DNA of 7,276 bases from Flavobacteriaceae bacterium (GCA_947482805.1 CANKLK010000108.1:1-7276); one strand, 5' to 3'; numbered from the stretch's first letter, positions 1-6,776 are shown. Numbers and translations: made by a program. The notes: generated by a model from the sequence alone, not told the origin.

Positions 1-1
1 G

Positions 2-535
2 AATGCACTTGCTTGCATTGCACTTTTAGATTGTTTGGGAATGAGTGAATTGGAAATTCGAAATGGACTTTCAAGTTTTACAGGTGTGAAAAGACGTTTT
101 GATTATCAAATTCGGACTGAGGACTTGGTTTTTATCGATGATTATGCACATCATCCAAATGAATTGAAGGTTTTAATTGAATCAGTACGAAATTTGTATC
201 CCAATAAAAAAATTACAGGAATTTTTCAGCCACACTTATTTTCTAGAACGAGAGATTTTGCTATGGAATTTGCTGCAGAATTATCAAAATTGGATGAATT
301 AATCTTATTACCAATTTATCCAGCAAGAGAAGAACCAATTTATGGTATTTCAAGCGCTTGGCTGTATTCTAAAGTGGAATTACCAAAGAAATATTTATTG
401 TCGCCTTCTGAAGCCTTACAATATTTTATTCAATTTGATAAAGGAATTGTACTGACGATTGGAGCTGGTGACATTGATAAAATAGTTGCTCCCTTAAAGG
501 AAATATTATCTTCAAATTTAACTACTGCAGAATGA
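2..535 (+). CDS. murC: UDP-N-acetylmuramate--L-alanine ligase, C-terminal part (5' partial)
   Basis: The reading frame is open from the window edge, so this is the last 177 residues of a protein usually about 450-480 residues long. MurC is the cytoplasmic ligase that uses ATP to join L-alanine to UDP-MurNAc, the first amino-acid addition in the peptidoglycan stem peptide. Visible here are the end of the central ligase domain (NALACIALL) and the whole C-terminal domain: GVKRRFD, then DDYAHHPNE at about fragment residues 46-54 (the Mur-ligase C-domain signature), FQPHLFSRT, PIYPAREEPI and the closing TIGAGDI. These together are specific to MurC rather than MurD, MurE or MurF. The TTG near base 35 is an internal codon, not a start. 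The stop overlaps the ftsQ start as ATGA (4 bases), which suggests translational coupling. The missing N-terminal ATP-binding half cannot be assessed. Confidence 0.96.
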   Translation, partial: NALACIALLDCLGMSELEIRNGLSSFTGVKRRFDYQIRTEDLVFIDDYAHHPNELKVLIESVRNLYPNKKITGIFQPHLFSRTRDFAMEFAAELSKLDELILLPIYPAREEPIYGISSAWLYSKVELPKKYLLSPSEALQYFIQFDKGIVLTIGAGDIDKIVAPLKEILSSNLTTAE

Positions 536-1332
536 AAAAATGGTTGAAAATTCTTTTATGGATATTTCTTGGAGCTGGTGTAATTACCGTTTTTGTTTTT
601 TCAAATCAGAATGAAAAAAATAAAAAAATTAAAAATCCTGAAATTTCGATACACGTTGAAGGTGAAAATACATTTCTAACAGAAAAGGAATTATGTGAAC
701 GTTTAAAATTTATGAGTTTGGTATATAATGGACAATTAAATAATGCTATTGATATTCAAAAAATTGAAAGGGCAATTACAAACATGGATGAGGTGAAAAA
801 TGTGAAGGTTTTTAAAAACATAGGTAATCGTTGGTATATTAAAATTACTCTGCGAAAGCCTATTGCCCGAATTTTCAATTTATATGGTCAAAGTTACTAT
901 ATAGATGAGGATGGTTTTATGATGATGAGATCTAATTTACACACAGCACGAGTACTGATTTTTTCAGGATTCATAAAGGATAAGTTTTCACTTAAATCTG
1001 TGCCTGAAATTATCAACAACGATTCATTGAAAAGTATTAAAAAAATTGATGAAATCTATCACATTTCAAATTATGTTTGTAATGATACATTGTTAAGCAA
1101 ACTTATAAGTCAAGTTTACTTAGAAAAAAACGGGGATTTTATTTTAATACCCGTTGTTGGTGATCAAAAAATAGTTTTCGGTCCTGTTTTTTCAAAACAA
1201 CAAATGGACGAAAAGTTTGATCGCTTGAAGATTTTTTATAATGAAGCAATGCCCTATGAAGGTTGGGATAAGTTTGAAGAAATAAGTGTAAAATATGAAG
1301 GACAAATCGTTTGTAGAAAAAGAAGTGAATAG
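532..1332 (+). CDS. ftsQ: Cell division protein FtsQ
   Basis: This is a bitopic inner-membrane protein of 266 residues that in other bacteria links early and late division proteins through the FtsQ-FtsB-FtsL complex. The layout fits FtsQ. There is a very short basic cytoplasmic start (MKKWLK), one membrane segment at about residues 7-23, and a charged lysine/asparagine-rich stretch at 25-36. A POTRA-like region follows from about residue 38, with VEGENTFLTEKEL, then the FtsQ-type pair RKPIARIFN (108-116) and YYIDEDGFMM (122-131) opening the periplasmic beta domain. Overall sequence conservation in this family is poor, so the call rests on these segments plus its place between murC and ftsA. 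The start overlaps the murC stop by 4 bases and there is no Shine-Dalgarno sequence. The 3' end overlaps ftsA. No partner ftsB or ftsL is in the window. Confidence 0.92.
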   Translation: MKKWLKILLWIFLGAGVITVFVFSNQNEKNKKIKNPEISIHVEGENTFLTEKELCERLKFMSLVYNGQLNNAIDIQKIERAITNMDEVKNVKVFKNIGNRWYIKITLRKPIARIFNLYGQSYYIDEDGFMMMRSNLHTARVLIFSGFIKDKFSLKSVPEIINNDSLKSIKKIDEIYHISNYVCNDTLLSKLISQVYLEKNGDFILIPVVGDQKIVFGPVFSKQQMDEKFDRLKIFYNEAMPYEGWDKFEEISVKYEGQIVCRKRSE

Positions 1333-2629
1333 TCAAAGTAATACAAGTAAAATTGTTGTTGGCTTAGATATAGGAACAACAAAAATAGCTTGTTTTATAG
1401 GTCGACGAAACGAACACAACAAAATTGAAATTATTTCACTTGGAAAAAGTGAATCTTTGGGTGTAATGCATGGTGTTGTAGCTAATATTGAAAAAACTGT
1501 ACAATCCATCCTTTCTGCAGTAAAACAAGCACAATCTTGCGAAGAAGGCTCATTATCAATAAAAAATGTGTATGTTGGAATTGCTGGACAGCATATTAAA
1601 AGCATGCAACACCGTGGCATGTATACGAAACGAGATAATAAAAGTGAAATTTCTCAAGAAGACATCAATTTTTTTCTTGAAGATATGCATAAAATGGTAA
1701 TGCCTCCTGGAGAAGAAATTATTGATGTTATACCGCAGGAATATATTATTGACGGTTCTCCAGAAATAAAAGATCCAATCGGAATGGAAGGTGTTCGCTT
1801 AGAAGCAAACTTTCATATCATAACTGGTCACTTTAATAATGTAATGAATATTAAAAGATGTATCGAACGCGCAGATTTGAAAGTCCGAGATATTATACTA
1901 GAACCAATTGCATCAGCTGATGCTGTATTAAGTGATGAAGAAAAAGAAGCTGGAGTTGTTTTAGTTGATATTGGCGGAGGTACAACTGATATTGCAATTT
2001 TTCAGGACAGCATTATTAGACATACTGCAGTTATTCCTTTTGGGGGAAATGTTATTACTAATGATATAAAAGAGGGCTGTCAAATTATGCAGCGGCAAGC
2101 TGAAGTATTAAAAATTCGTTTTGGAAGTGCAAGTGCATCTGAAAACAGAGAAAATGAAGTTGTCTGCATTCCAGGACTAAGAGGTAGAGATCCAAAAGAA
2201 ATTACTTTAAAAAACTTGTCAAGAATTATTCAAGCAAGAATGGAAGAAATTATAGAATTAGTTAATTATGAAATTAAAAATTCAGGTTATAGTAAAAAAT
2301 TAATTGGAGGAATTGTTGTTACAGGTGGAGGTGCACAATTAAAGCATCTAACTCAGTTGTTTGAATACATGACAGGCATGGATACTAGAATTGGATACCC
2401 AACTGAACATCTTTCTAATTTAAATAATATTGAAAGTTTATCTAGCCCAATGTACTCTACAGGAATTGGCCTAGTATTGCAAGGATTTCAAAAAATTGAA
2501 AATAAAGGACAAACAACGCAGGTGGATCAAAATAAAGATTCAGTAATTACTCACTCGGAGGGAAGACGTGGTACTTTCTTTGAAAAACTATTGCCCTCTT
2601 TTAAGGAATTTTTTACCGATGAACATTAA
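1295..2629 (+). CDS. ftsA: Cell division protein FtsA (actin-like Z-ring anchor)
   Basis: This 444-residue cytoplasmic actin-family ATPase tethers FtsZ filaments to the membrane and recruits later division proteins. The actin-fold nucleotide motifs are all present: phosphate-1 GLDIGTTK (23-30), phosphate-2 DIGGGTTD (225-232) and the adenosine motif VVTGGGAQL (around 341-349). The FtsA-specific 1C subdomain lies between them at roughly 95-185 and includes IDVIPQEYIIDG. The last 19 residues contain FFEKLLPSFKEFF, an amphipathic helix of the type that binds the membrane; a polar linker rich in Q, N and D separates it from the core. With the ATG start, the gene overlaps ftsQ by 38 bases and has a 19-residue leader before IVVGLDIG. 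An in-frame GTG at 1325 would give a protein 10 residues shorter and only an 8-base overlap, so the exact start is uncertain. Function and family are not in doubt. Confidence 0.96.
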   Translation: MKDKSFVEKEVNSQSNTSKIVVGLDIGTTKIACFIGRRNEHNKIEIISLGKSESLGVMHGVVANIEKTVQSILSAVKQAQSCEEGSLSIKNVYVGIAGQHIKSMQHRGMYTKRDNKSEISQEDINFFLEDMHKMVMPPGEEIIDVIPQEYIIDGSPEIKDPIGMEGVRLEANFHIITGHFNNVMNIKRCIERADLKVRDIILEPIASADAVLSDEEKEAGVVLVDIGGGTTDIAIFQDSIIRHTAVIPFGGNVITNDIKEGCQIMQRQAEVLKIRFGSASASENRENEVVCIPGLRGRDPKEITLKNLSRIIQARMEEIIELVNYEIKNSGYSKKLIGGIVVTGGGAQLKHLTQLFEYMTGMDTRIGYPTEHLSNLNNIESLSSPMYSTGIGLVLQGFQKIENKGQTTQVDQNKDSVITHSEGRRGTFFEKLLPSFKEFFTDEH

Positions 2630-2649
2630 TAAATTTAAAAATATAAATT
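2630..2649 (+). promoter_or_regulatory. A/T-only leader before ftsZ
   Basis: The 20 bases between the ftsA stop and the ftsZ ATG contain only A and T, and so does the TAA stop before them. No Shine-Dalgarno sequence is present. In Bacteroidota, strong initiation is commonly associated with unstructured A-rich leaders rather than Shine-Dalgarno pairing, so this may favour high FtsZ synthesis. That function is inferred. I see no convincing Bacteroidota -33/-7 promoter in the gap itself. Confidence 0.35.
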
Positions 2650-4386
2650 ATGTCAGAAAATATGCTCTTGATGGACTTTGATCTACCTAAAGATTATAGT
2701 TCAATTATTAAGGTTATTGGAGTTGGTGGTGGTGGAAGCAATGCAGTAAATCACATGTTTAAACAAGGGATTGTTGGAGTAGATTTTATTGTTTGTAATA
2801 CTGATAGGCAAGCACTTGATATTTCTCCGGTTCCATATAAAATACAATTAGGACCTCAATTAACGGATGGTCGAGGTGCAGGAATGCATCCGGAAGTTGG
2901 AATGGCTGCTGCAAATGAAAACATAGAAGAAATCCGCGAATTACTTTCAAAAAATACAAAGATGGTCTTCGTTACTGCAGGAATGGGCGGAGGAACAGGA
3001 ACAGGCGCTGCCCCAGTAATTGCTCAAGTGGCAAAAGATTTAGGAATCTTAACAGTTGGTATAGTAACCATTCCATTTAATTTTGAAGGAAGAAAACGTA
3101 GACAACAGGCCGAAGAAGGTTTAAATAAAATGAGAGAGAATGTTGATACGCTTTTGGTAATTAATAATGAGCGATTGAGAGAGTTAGGTAAAAATATGTC
3201 TCTTACTGAAGCTTTTTCTTATGCTGATGATATTTTAACCGTAGCAGCTAGAGGAATTGCTGAAGTTATTTCTGTAACTGGAGTTATTAATGTTGATTTT
3301 AATGATGTAAATACAGTTCTTAAAAATAGTGGACATGCAATAATGGGAAGCGCTGCTGCAGAAGGAGAAGATCGTGCTATTGAAGCTGTAAAATCAGCTC
3401 TTACCTCTCCGCTACTTATGGACAATGATATTGCGGGTGCACGATATGTACTATTGAATATCACATATGGATCTAAGGAAGTAATGATGGATGAGATTAC
3501 TGAAATTACGGATTATATTCAAGAAGCTGCAGGTGCCACTGCAGACGTTATTTGGGGACATGGTTTTGATGAGACTTTAGGAGAAAAATTAAGTATTACA
3601 TTGATTGCTGCAGGTCTTGAAGGAGAGCCAATAACTGGTTTTGAAAAAATGCCAGAAAGAAATTTAGTTGATCTTCATGATGAAATGAAAAAAGAAATTA
3701 CTAGCCCTTTAAATAAGCCTCTTGAGTCTAATCGTGAAGAAGACCATGGAGAAAATGAAGTTACTTCAGAGCCTTTTTTGAAGTCATCACAAATTATTGA
3801 TAACACTACTATTCTAGATGAATCCTCAAAATCTAGTTTAGACGAGAAGAAATCGTATGATTTATTTGATTCTGTTTTGGAGGTTAAGCCAACTCAGATA
3901 TTTGATGTTTCTGATGACACTAATTTTGTTGAGGAAACTAGCATGACACAAACGGAGAATAAATCTGAAATTGATGCTGATTTGTCTATTCAAGAAGATT
4001 TTTCTTGGGATATCAATACGAATAATCAGGAAACTTCTTCAAATGATCTTGATGCCGAAAAAGAAATCATTGTTAAATATATGCTTGAAGAGGATTTACC
4101 AGAAAAAATTGAATTAGATAATACAAATATGTCTGCTTCTCCTGAAGAGCGGCAAAAAATAGCTCAGGATCGTGTTTCTAAAATCCAAGAACTGACTTCG
4201 AAATTAAAAAATGCTGAAGTTCTTGCAGAATTTGAAAATGAACCAGCCTTCATGAGAAGAGATATATCAATTGATGAAAGTACTCCAAGTTCTGAGGAAT
4301 CTTTATCTCGTTTTGGTTTATCTGAAGATGAAGACGGTCGTTCAGGATTACGAAGCAATAATTTTTTACATGATAACGTAGACTAA
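2650..4386 (+). CDS. ftsZ: Cell division protein FtsZ, long-linker Bacteroidota type
   Basis: This is the tubulin-like GTPase that polymerises into the cytokinetic ring; the product is 578 residues. The GTPase core (about 15-325) carries [13 protein letters not shown] near the start, the tubulin signature [10 protein letters not shown] from residue 113, the arginine-rich [11 protein letters not shown] segment, and the T7 loop [10 protein letters not shown] from 214, with D216 and D219 available for hydrolysis at the filament interface. The protein is far longer than the roughly 380 residues of the E. coli form. After the core come about 170 acidic, serine/asparagine-rich residues with low complexity. 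Next is a charged, probably helical stretch (498-520) followed by PAFMRRDI (532-539), and then the conserved C-terminal peptide NNFLHDNVD. That last motif is the partner-binding tail typical of Bacteroidota. The stop overlaps the next start as TAATG, so coupling with yqeY is likely. Core and tail are intact. Confidence 0.98.
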   Translation: MSENMLLMDFDLPKDYSSIIKVIGVGGGGSNAVNHMFKQGIVGVDFIVCNTDRQALDISPVPYKIQLGPQLTDGRGAGMHPEVGMAAANENIEEIRELLSKNTKMVFVTAGMGGGTGTGAAPVIAQVAKDLGILTVGIVTIPFNFEGRKRRQQAEEGLNKMRENVDTLLVINNERLRELGKNMSLTEAFSYADDILTVAARGIAEVISVTGVINVDFNDVNTVLKNSGHAIMGSAAAEGEDRAIEAVKSALTSPLLMDNDIAGARYVLLNITYGSKEVMMDEITEITDYIQEAAGATADVIWGHGFDETLGEKLSITLIAAGLEGEPITGFEKMPERNLVDLHDEMKKEITSPLNKPLESNREEDHGENEVTSEPFLKSSQIIDNTTILDESSKSSLDEKKSYDLFDSVLEVKPTQIFDVSDDTNFVEETSMTQTENKSEIDADLSIQEDFSWDINTNNQETSSNDLDAEKEIIVKYMLEEDLPEKIELDNTNMSASPEERQKIAQDRVSKIQELTSKLKNAEVLAEFENEPAFMRRDISIDESTPSSEESLSRFGLSEDEDGRSGLRSNNFLHDNVD

Positions 4387-4835
4387 TGAGTTTTACTAGT
4401 ATGATTAATGAGGCGATTAAAAAAGCAATGCTTGCAAGAGATAAAAATCGTTTGGAGCCATTAAGAGATATCAAATCAAAACTATTGTTAGAAAGCACAT
4501 CTGGAAATGGAGAAGTTTCTGAAGAAACAGCACTCAAAATCTGCATGAAATTACACAAACAACGAATTGAAACATATGAATTATATGTTTCTCAAAATCG
4601 TGATGATTTAGCTCAAGAAGAATTTTTTCAGGCTAAAGTTATTGAAGAGTTTTTACCTAAAATGCTTACAGAAGAGGAGGTGAGGATTGAAGTTTTAGCT
4701 GCTATTACTCAAACAGGAGCTAATAGTGCTCAAGATATGGGGAAAGTAATGGGTGTTTTATCATCCAAATTAGCTGGAAAAGCTGACGGAAGGATTATTG
4801 CTTTGCTTGTTAAAGAGGAGCTCTCAAAGATTTAA
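4386..4835 (+). CDS. yqeY: GatB/YqeY domain-containing protein
   Basis: This 149-residue cytoplasmic protein consists almost entirely of one YqeY domain, the helical module also found at the C terminus of the amidotransferase subunit GatB, where it contacts tRNA. Family hallmarks are an N-terminal helix with KKAMLARDKNRLEPLR, then KQRIETYELY, then EEFFQAKVIEEFLPKMLTEEEV, and a C-terminal half with ANSAQDMGKVMGVL and GKADGRIIALLVKEEL. There is no catalytic amidotransferase domain, so it is not GatB itself. Its cellular role is not established; tRNA binding is only inferred from the GatB tail. It starts within the ftsZ stop (1-base overlap, no Shine-Dalgarno sequence) and lies immediately after ftsZ, as is common in Bacteroidota, so it is probably co-transcribed with the division genes. 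Length is normal for the family. Confidence 0.93.
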   Translation: MSFTSMINEAIKKAMLARDKNRLEPLRDIKSKLLLESTSGNGEVSEETALKICMKLHKQRIETYELYVSQNRDDLAQEEFFQAKVIEEFLPKMLTEEEVRIEVLAAITQTGANSAQDMGKVMGVLSSKLAGKADGRIIALLVKEELSKI

Positions 4836-4836
4836 A

Positions 4837-4876
4837 TAATAAATTGGCATTTATGCTGCTTTTTATCAATTTATTA
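4837..4876. repeat. 10-base perfect inverted repeat before mtnB
   Basis: The arms at 4837-4846 (taataaattg) and 4867-4876 (caatttatta) are exact reverse complements separated by 20 bases. They fill the yqeY-mtnB gap, ending two bases before the mtnB ATG. There is no T-run after the second arm, so this is not a standard terminator. A TTGGCA hexamer at 4844-4849 resembles a -35-like element, but I see no good -10 or Bacteroidota -7 partner. The repeat could be a regulator-binding site or an RNA stem near the start codon, or it could be chance in A/T-rich DNA. Neither role is shown. Confidence 0.5.
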
Positions 4877-4878
4877 AA

Positions 4879-5484
4879 ATGGACAAGGATTCAATTATAG
4901 AAGAGCTTATTCAAACTATTTCTACTTATCATTCTTGGGGTTGGTCTCCAGCTACCTCCACTAATTATTCATTTGTTGATGAAACTTCTAAAATATGGGT
5001 TACAATATCAGGAATTGATAAAAGTAGAATAACTAAAAAAGATTTTATCTCTATTGATTTAGATAATACTATTTTATCTGAAGATTTTAAGGGTTCTCCT
5101 TCTGCCGAAACTTTAATTCATTGTACTATATACAAACTTTTTCCAGAAACAAAAGTGATTCTTCATAGTCATGGTTTGTATCCAAATTTACTTTCTTCTC
5201 GGGCAAAAAATGAATTTATATTTAATGGACATGAAATTCAAAAAGGATTTCAAGGCGAGATTTCTCATTTAAATAGTGTAAGAATTCCGGTAATTGAAAA
5301 TAGTCAAGAAATGCTTTTCTTTCAAAAGGAGCTCTATTTGAGGAAATCAGAACTGATTTATTCATGTTTTGCTATTCGTAATCACGGAACTTATGCATGG
5401 GGAAGGAATATTTTGGAGGCAAAAAGACACCTTGAAACATTGGATTATTTATGTAAATATGAATGGAATTCAATTAATAAATAA
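4879..5484 (+). CDS. mtnB: Methylthioribulose-1-phosphate dehydratase
   Basis: This 201-residue cytoplasmic enzyme of methionine salvage belongs to the class II aldolase/adducin family. It dehydrates 5-methylthioribulose-1-phosphate to 2,3-diketo-5-methylthiopentyl-1-phosphate. MtnB-type features are the opening WGWSPATSTNYS, ISGIDKSRI, PSAET (74-78), the zinc ligands in HSH (H96, H98) and NHGTYAWG (H169), and GHEIQKG, where E119 sits at the spacing expected for the catalytic acid seen in the human enzyme APIP. The conserved AWG and the C-terminal RHLETLDYL favour MtnB over fuculose- or ribulose-phosphate aldolases of the same fold. The usual SGN or SSN of the phosphate-binding loop reads STN here. 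It starts 43 bases after yqeY, without a Shine-Dalgarno sequence, and overlaps mtnD by one base (TAATG). The next two genes belong to the same pathway, which strengthens the call. Confidence 0.94.
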   Translation: MDKDSIIEELIQTISTYHSWGWSPATSTNYSFVDETSKIWVTISGIDKSRITKKDFISIDLDNTILSEDFKGSPSAETLIHCTIYKLFPETKVILHSHGLYPNLLSSRAKNEFIFNGHEIQKGFQGEISHLNSVRIPVIENSQEMLFFQKELYLRKSELIYSCFAIRNHGTYAWGRNILEAKRHLETLDYLCKYEWNSINK

Positions 5485-6032
5485 TGGCAGTACTTTCAAT
5501 TCCTTCAAAAAAAATTGAGATAAACGTTGTCGCGGATATTCATTCTTTTTTAAAAAGTAGAGGTGTTTTTTTTGATCAATGGGTCTGTGATATTAAATTT
5601 GACGATTCAGCGTCTCAGGAAGAAATTTTAGAGGCATATGCAAAAGATTTAGTACCATTTATGAATAATTCAGTTTATAAAACTGCAGATGTTATTTCAA
5701 TTAATGAAGGAACTGAAAATTACGCTGAATTACGTGCTAAGTTTCTCGCGGAACACACTCATTCTGAGGATGAAATCCGTTTTTTTGTCGACGGAAAAGG
5801 TTTGTTTTGGTTTAATTTTGATAATGAGCCAGTCTTTAACTTACTTTGTGAGTCTGGTGACTTAATTAGTGTCCCTGCAGGGACAAAGCATTGGTTTGAT
5901 GCTGGAGAAAAAAATCCTTTTGTTAAAGCAATACGTATTTTTATGGATGTTAGTGCTTGGGTTCCAAATTATACAAATTCATCTATTGAGTTAGATTTTT
6001 TAAATTTTAAAATGCCGAATTGTGAAGATTGA
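5484..6032 (+). CDS. mtnD: Acireductone dioxygenase
   Basis: This 182-residue cupin enzyme oxidises acireductone (1,2-dihydroxy-3-keto-5-methylthiopentene) with O2. With Fe(II) the family yields formate and 4-methylthio-2-oxobutanoate, the direct methionine precursor. With Ni(II) it yields methylthiopropionate, CO and formate. The metal site is clear: cupin motif 1 EHTHSEDEIRFFVDGKG supplies H91, H93 and E97, and motif 2 GDLISVPAGTKHWFD supplies H136. Flanking family segments are the N-terminal FFDQWVCD and the C-terminal IRIFMDVSAWVPNYT. The sequence alone cannot tell which metal is used in the cell. The gene starts inside the mtnB stop and its last 11 bases overlap mtnC, so the three are almost certainly co-transcribed. 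Although MtnD acts last of the three, its gene lies in the middle. The enzyme needs O2, so the host is able to live with oxygen at least part of the time. Confidence 0.96.
   Translation: MAVLSIPSKKIEINVVADIHSFLKSRGVFFDQWVCDIKFDDSASQEEILEAYAKDLVPFMNNSVYKTADVISINEGTENYAELRAKFLAEHTHSEDEIRFFVDGKGLFWFNFDNEPVFNLLCESGDLISVPAGTKHWFDAGEKNPFVKAIRIFMDVSAWVPNYTNSSIELDFLNFKMPNCED
5870..5885. repeat. 16-base perfect palindrome inside mtnD
   Basis: The sequence tgtccctgcagggaca is its own reverse complement over all 16 bases and holds 10 G/C in an otherwise strongly A/T-rich gene. It encodes SVPAGT just before the metal ligand H136. VPAGT is conserved in the protein family, so protein constraint explains part of the base choice. 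The use of GTC and GGG beside neighbours that end mostly in A or T is what completes the symmetry. No function is shown. Confidence 0.6.
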
Positions 6033-6714
6033 TTGCGATTATATTTTAACTGATATTGAGGGAACAACAACATCTATTTCGTTTGTTCAGGATGTGCTTT
6101 TTCCATATTTTTTATCCCATATAAATGAAATCTATTTATTATCTGATATGAGTGAGGTAAAATATATTTTTGGGAAAGTAATGAGAATTGTTAAAAAAGA
6201 GGAAAATAAAGACATCACGACAAGTGAGGAGGTTATAGAACAACTAAAAAAATGGTGTAAAGAAGATCGAAAAATTACTCAGCTTAAAACATTACAAGGT
6301 ATTTTATGGCAAAAGGGTTATCAATCAGGCGAATTATTCGGTCATATTTATGATGATGTTCCAATCATGCTTAAAAATTGGGAATTATTGGGAAAGAAAA
6401 TGGGCGTTTTTTCTTCAGGTTCTGTTGTAGCACAAAAATTACTTTTTAGTCATAGTACAAAGGGTGATCTTTCAACCTTTTTCTCCCATTATTTTGATAC
6501 AAACACAGGTCATAAAAGAGAAACTGATACATATTCAGTAATAGCAAGCGAAATTTCTCTTCCACCAAATCGTATTTTATTTCTTTCTGATGTTGTTGAA
6601 GAACTCGAGGCAGCTGAGAAAGCTGGGCTGCAAACAATTCAAATTAAAAGAGAAGGAAATGAACAATCTTGGAAACAATCGGTATCAGATTTTTCTGAAA
6701 TTATACTCATATAA
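6022..6714 (+). CDS. mtnC: Enolase-phosphatase E1 (2,3-diketomethylthiopentyl-1-phosphate enolase/phosphatase)
   Basis: This HAD-superfamily enzyme of 230 residues first enolises 2,3-diketo-5-methylthiopentyl-1-phosphate and then removes the phosphate to give acireductone, the substrate of MtnD. It carries the MtnC form of HAD motif I, TDIEGTTTSISFV, with nucleophile D11 and E13 replacing the usual second aspartate. It also has motif II FSSGS (130-134), a lysine in TGHKRET (K165) for motif III, and motif IV LSDVVEELEAA with D190. DIEGTT with SSGS separates MtnC from ordinary HAD phosphatases. The start is taken as GTG at 6022: an in-frame stop lies at 6001-6003, no ATG exists between it and the conserved motif, and GTG places DIEGT at residues 11-15, as is usual. 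The gene overlaps mtnD by 11 bases, consistent with coupled translation and a bifunctional step that hands product straight to MtnD. Confidence 0.95.
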   Translation: MKIDCDYILTDIEGTTTSISFVQDVLFPYFLSHINEIYLLSDMSEVKYIFGKVMRIVKKEENKDITTSEEVIEQLKKWCKEDRKITQLKTLQGILWQKGYQSGELFGHIYDDVPIMLKNWELLGKKMGVFSSGSVVAQKLLFSHSTKGDLSTFFSHYFDTNTGHKRETDTYSVIASEISLPPNRILFLSDVVEELEAAEKAGLQTIQIKREGNEQSWKQSVSDFSEIILI

Positions 6715-6722
6715 ATTTTAAT

Positions 6723-6755
6723 AAAAAAAAAGACCACTAGTTTTAGTGGCCTTTT
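6723..6755 (-). terminator. Intrinsic terminator, best on the minus strand
   Basis: Arms 6732-6739 and 6744-6751 form an 8-base stem with a 4-base loop, extended by A/T pairs at 6728-6731 with 6752-6755. Read on the minus strand the one non-canonical position is a G-U pair, and the hairpin runs straight into nine T (complement of 6723-6731), a classic intrinsic terminator for the DUF1573 gene. Read on the plus strand the same position is an A-C mismatch and only four T follow, inside the stem, before six A. It may therefore end mtnC transcripts less efficiently. Confidence 0.85.
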
Positions 6756-6776
6756 AAAAAATCAATAATTTTTTAT

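Noticed and set aside
459..580. 12-base direct repeat ttggagctggtg at 459-470 and 569-580
   Set aside because: Both copies lie in coding sequence and encode a short GAG-type stretch. One is in the conserved MurC TIGAGD motif and the other in the FtsQ membrane segment. No other copies or flanking similarity were seen, so chance is sufficient.
1139..1620. Minus-strand open frames opposite ftsQ and ftsA
   Set aside because: They overlap well-supported genes on the other strand, their translations resemble no family I recognise, and they look like antisense shadows in A/T-rich DNA.
3219..3464. Minus-strand open frame opposite ftsZ
   Set aside because: It lies fully within the conserved FtsZ GTPase core and its composition is the mirror of that coding sequence; there is no independent support.
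4164..4558. Minus-strand open frames opposite the ftsZ tail and yqeY start
   Set aside because: They span the junction of two certain genes and show no recognisable domain, and no promoter or leader was identified.
4675..4683. Perfect extended Shine-Dalgarno sequence aggaggtga
   Set aside because: It lies inside yqeY where it encodes part of TEEEVR, and no ATG or GTG follows at suitable spacing in a frame that stays open. It is explained by the glutamate codons.
4836..4878. Possible SAM or other methionine riboswitch before mtnB
   Set aside because: Only 43 bases are available and they hold one long-loop A/T-rich stem, with none of the multi-helix structure of known SAM-type riboswitches.
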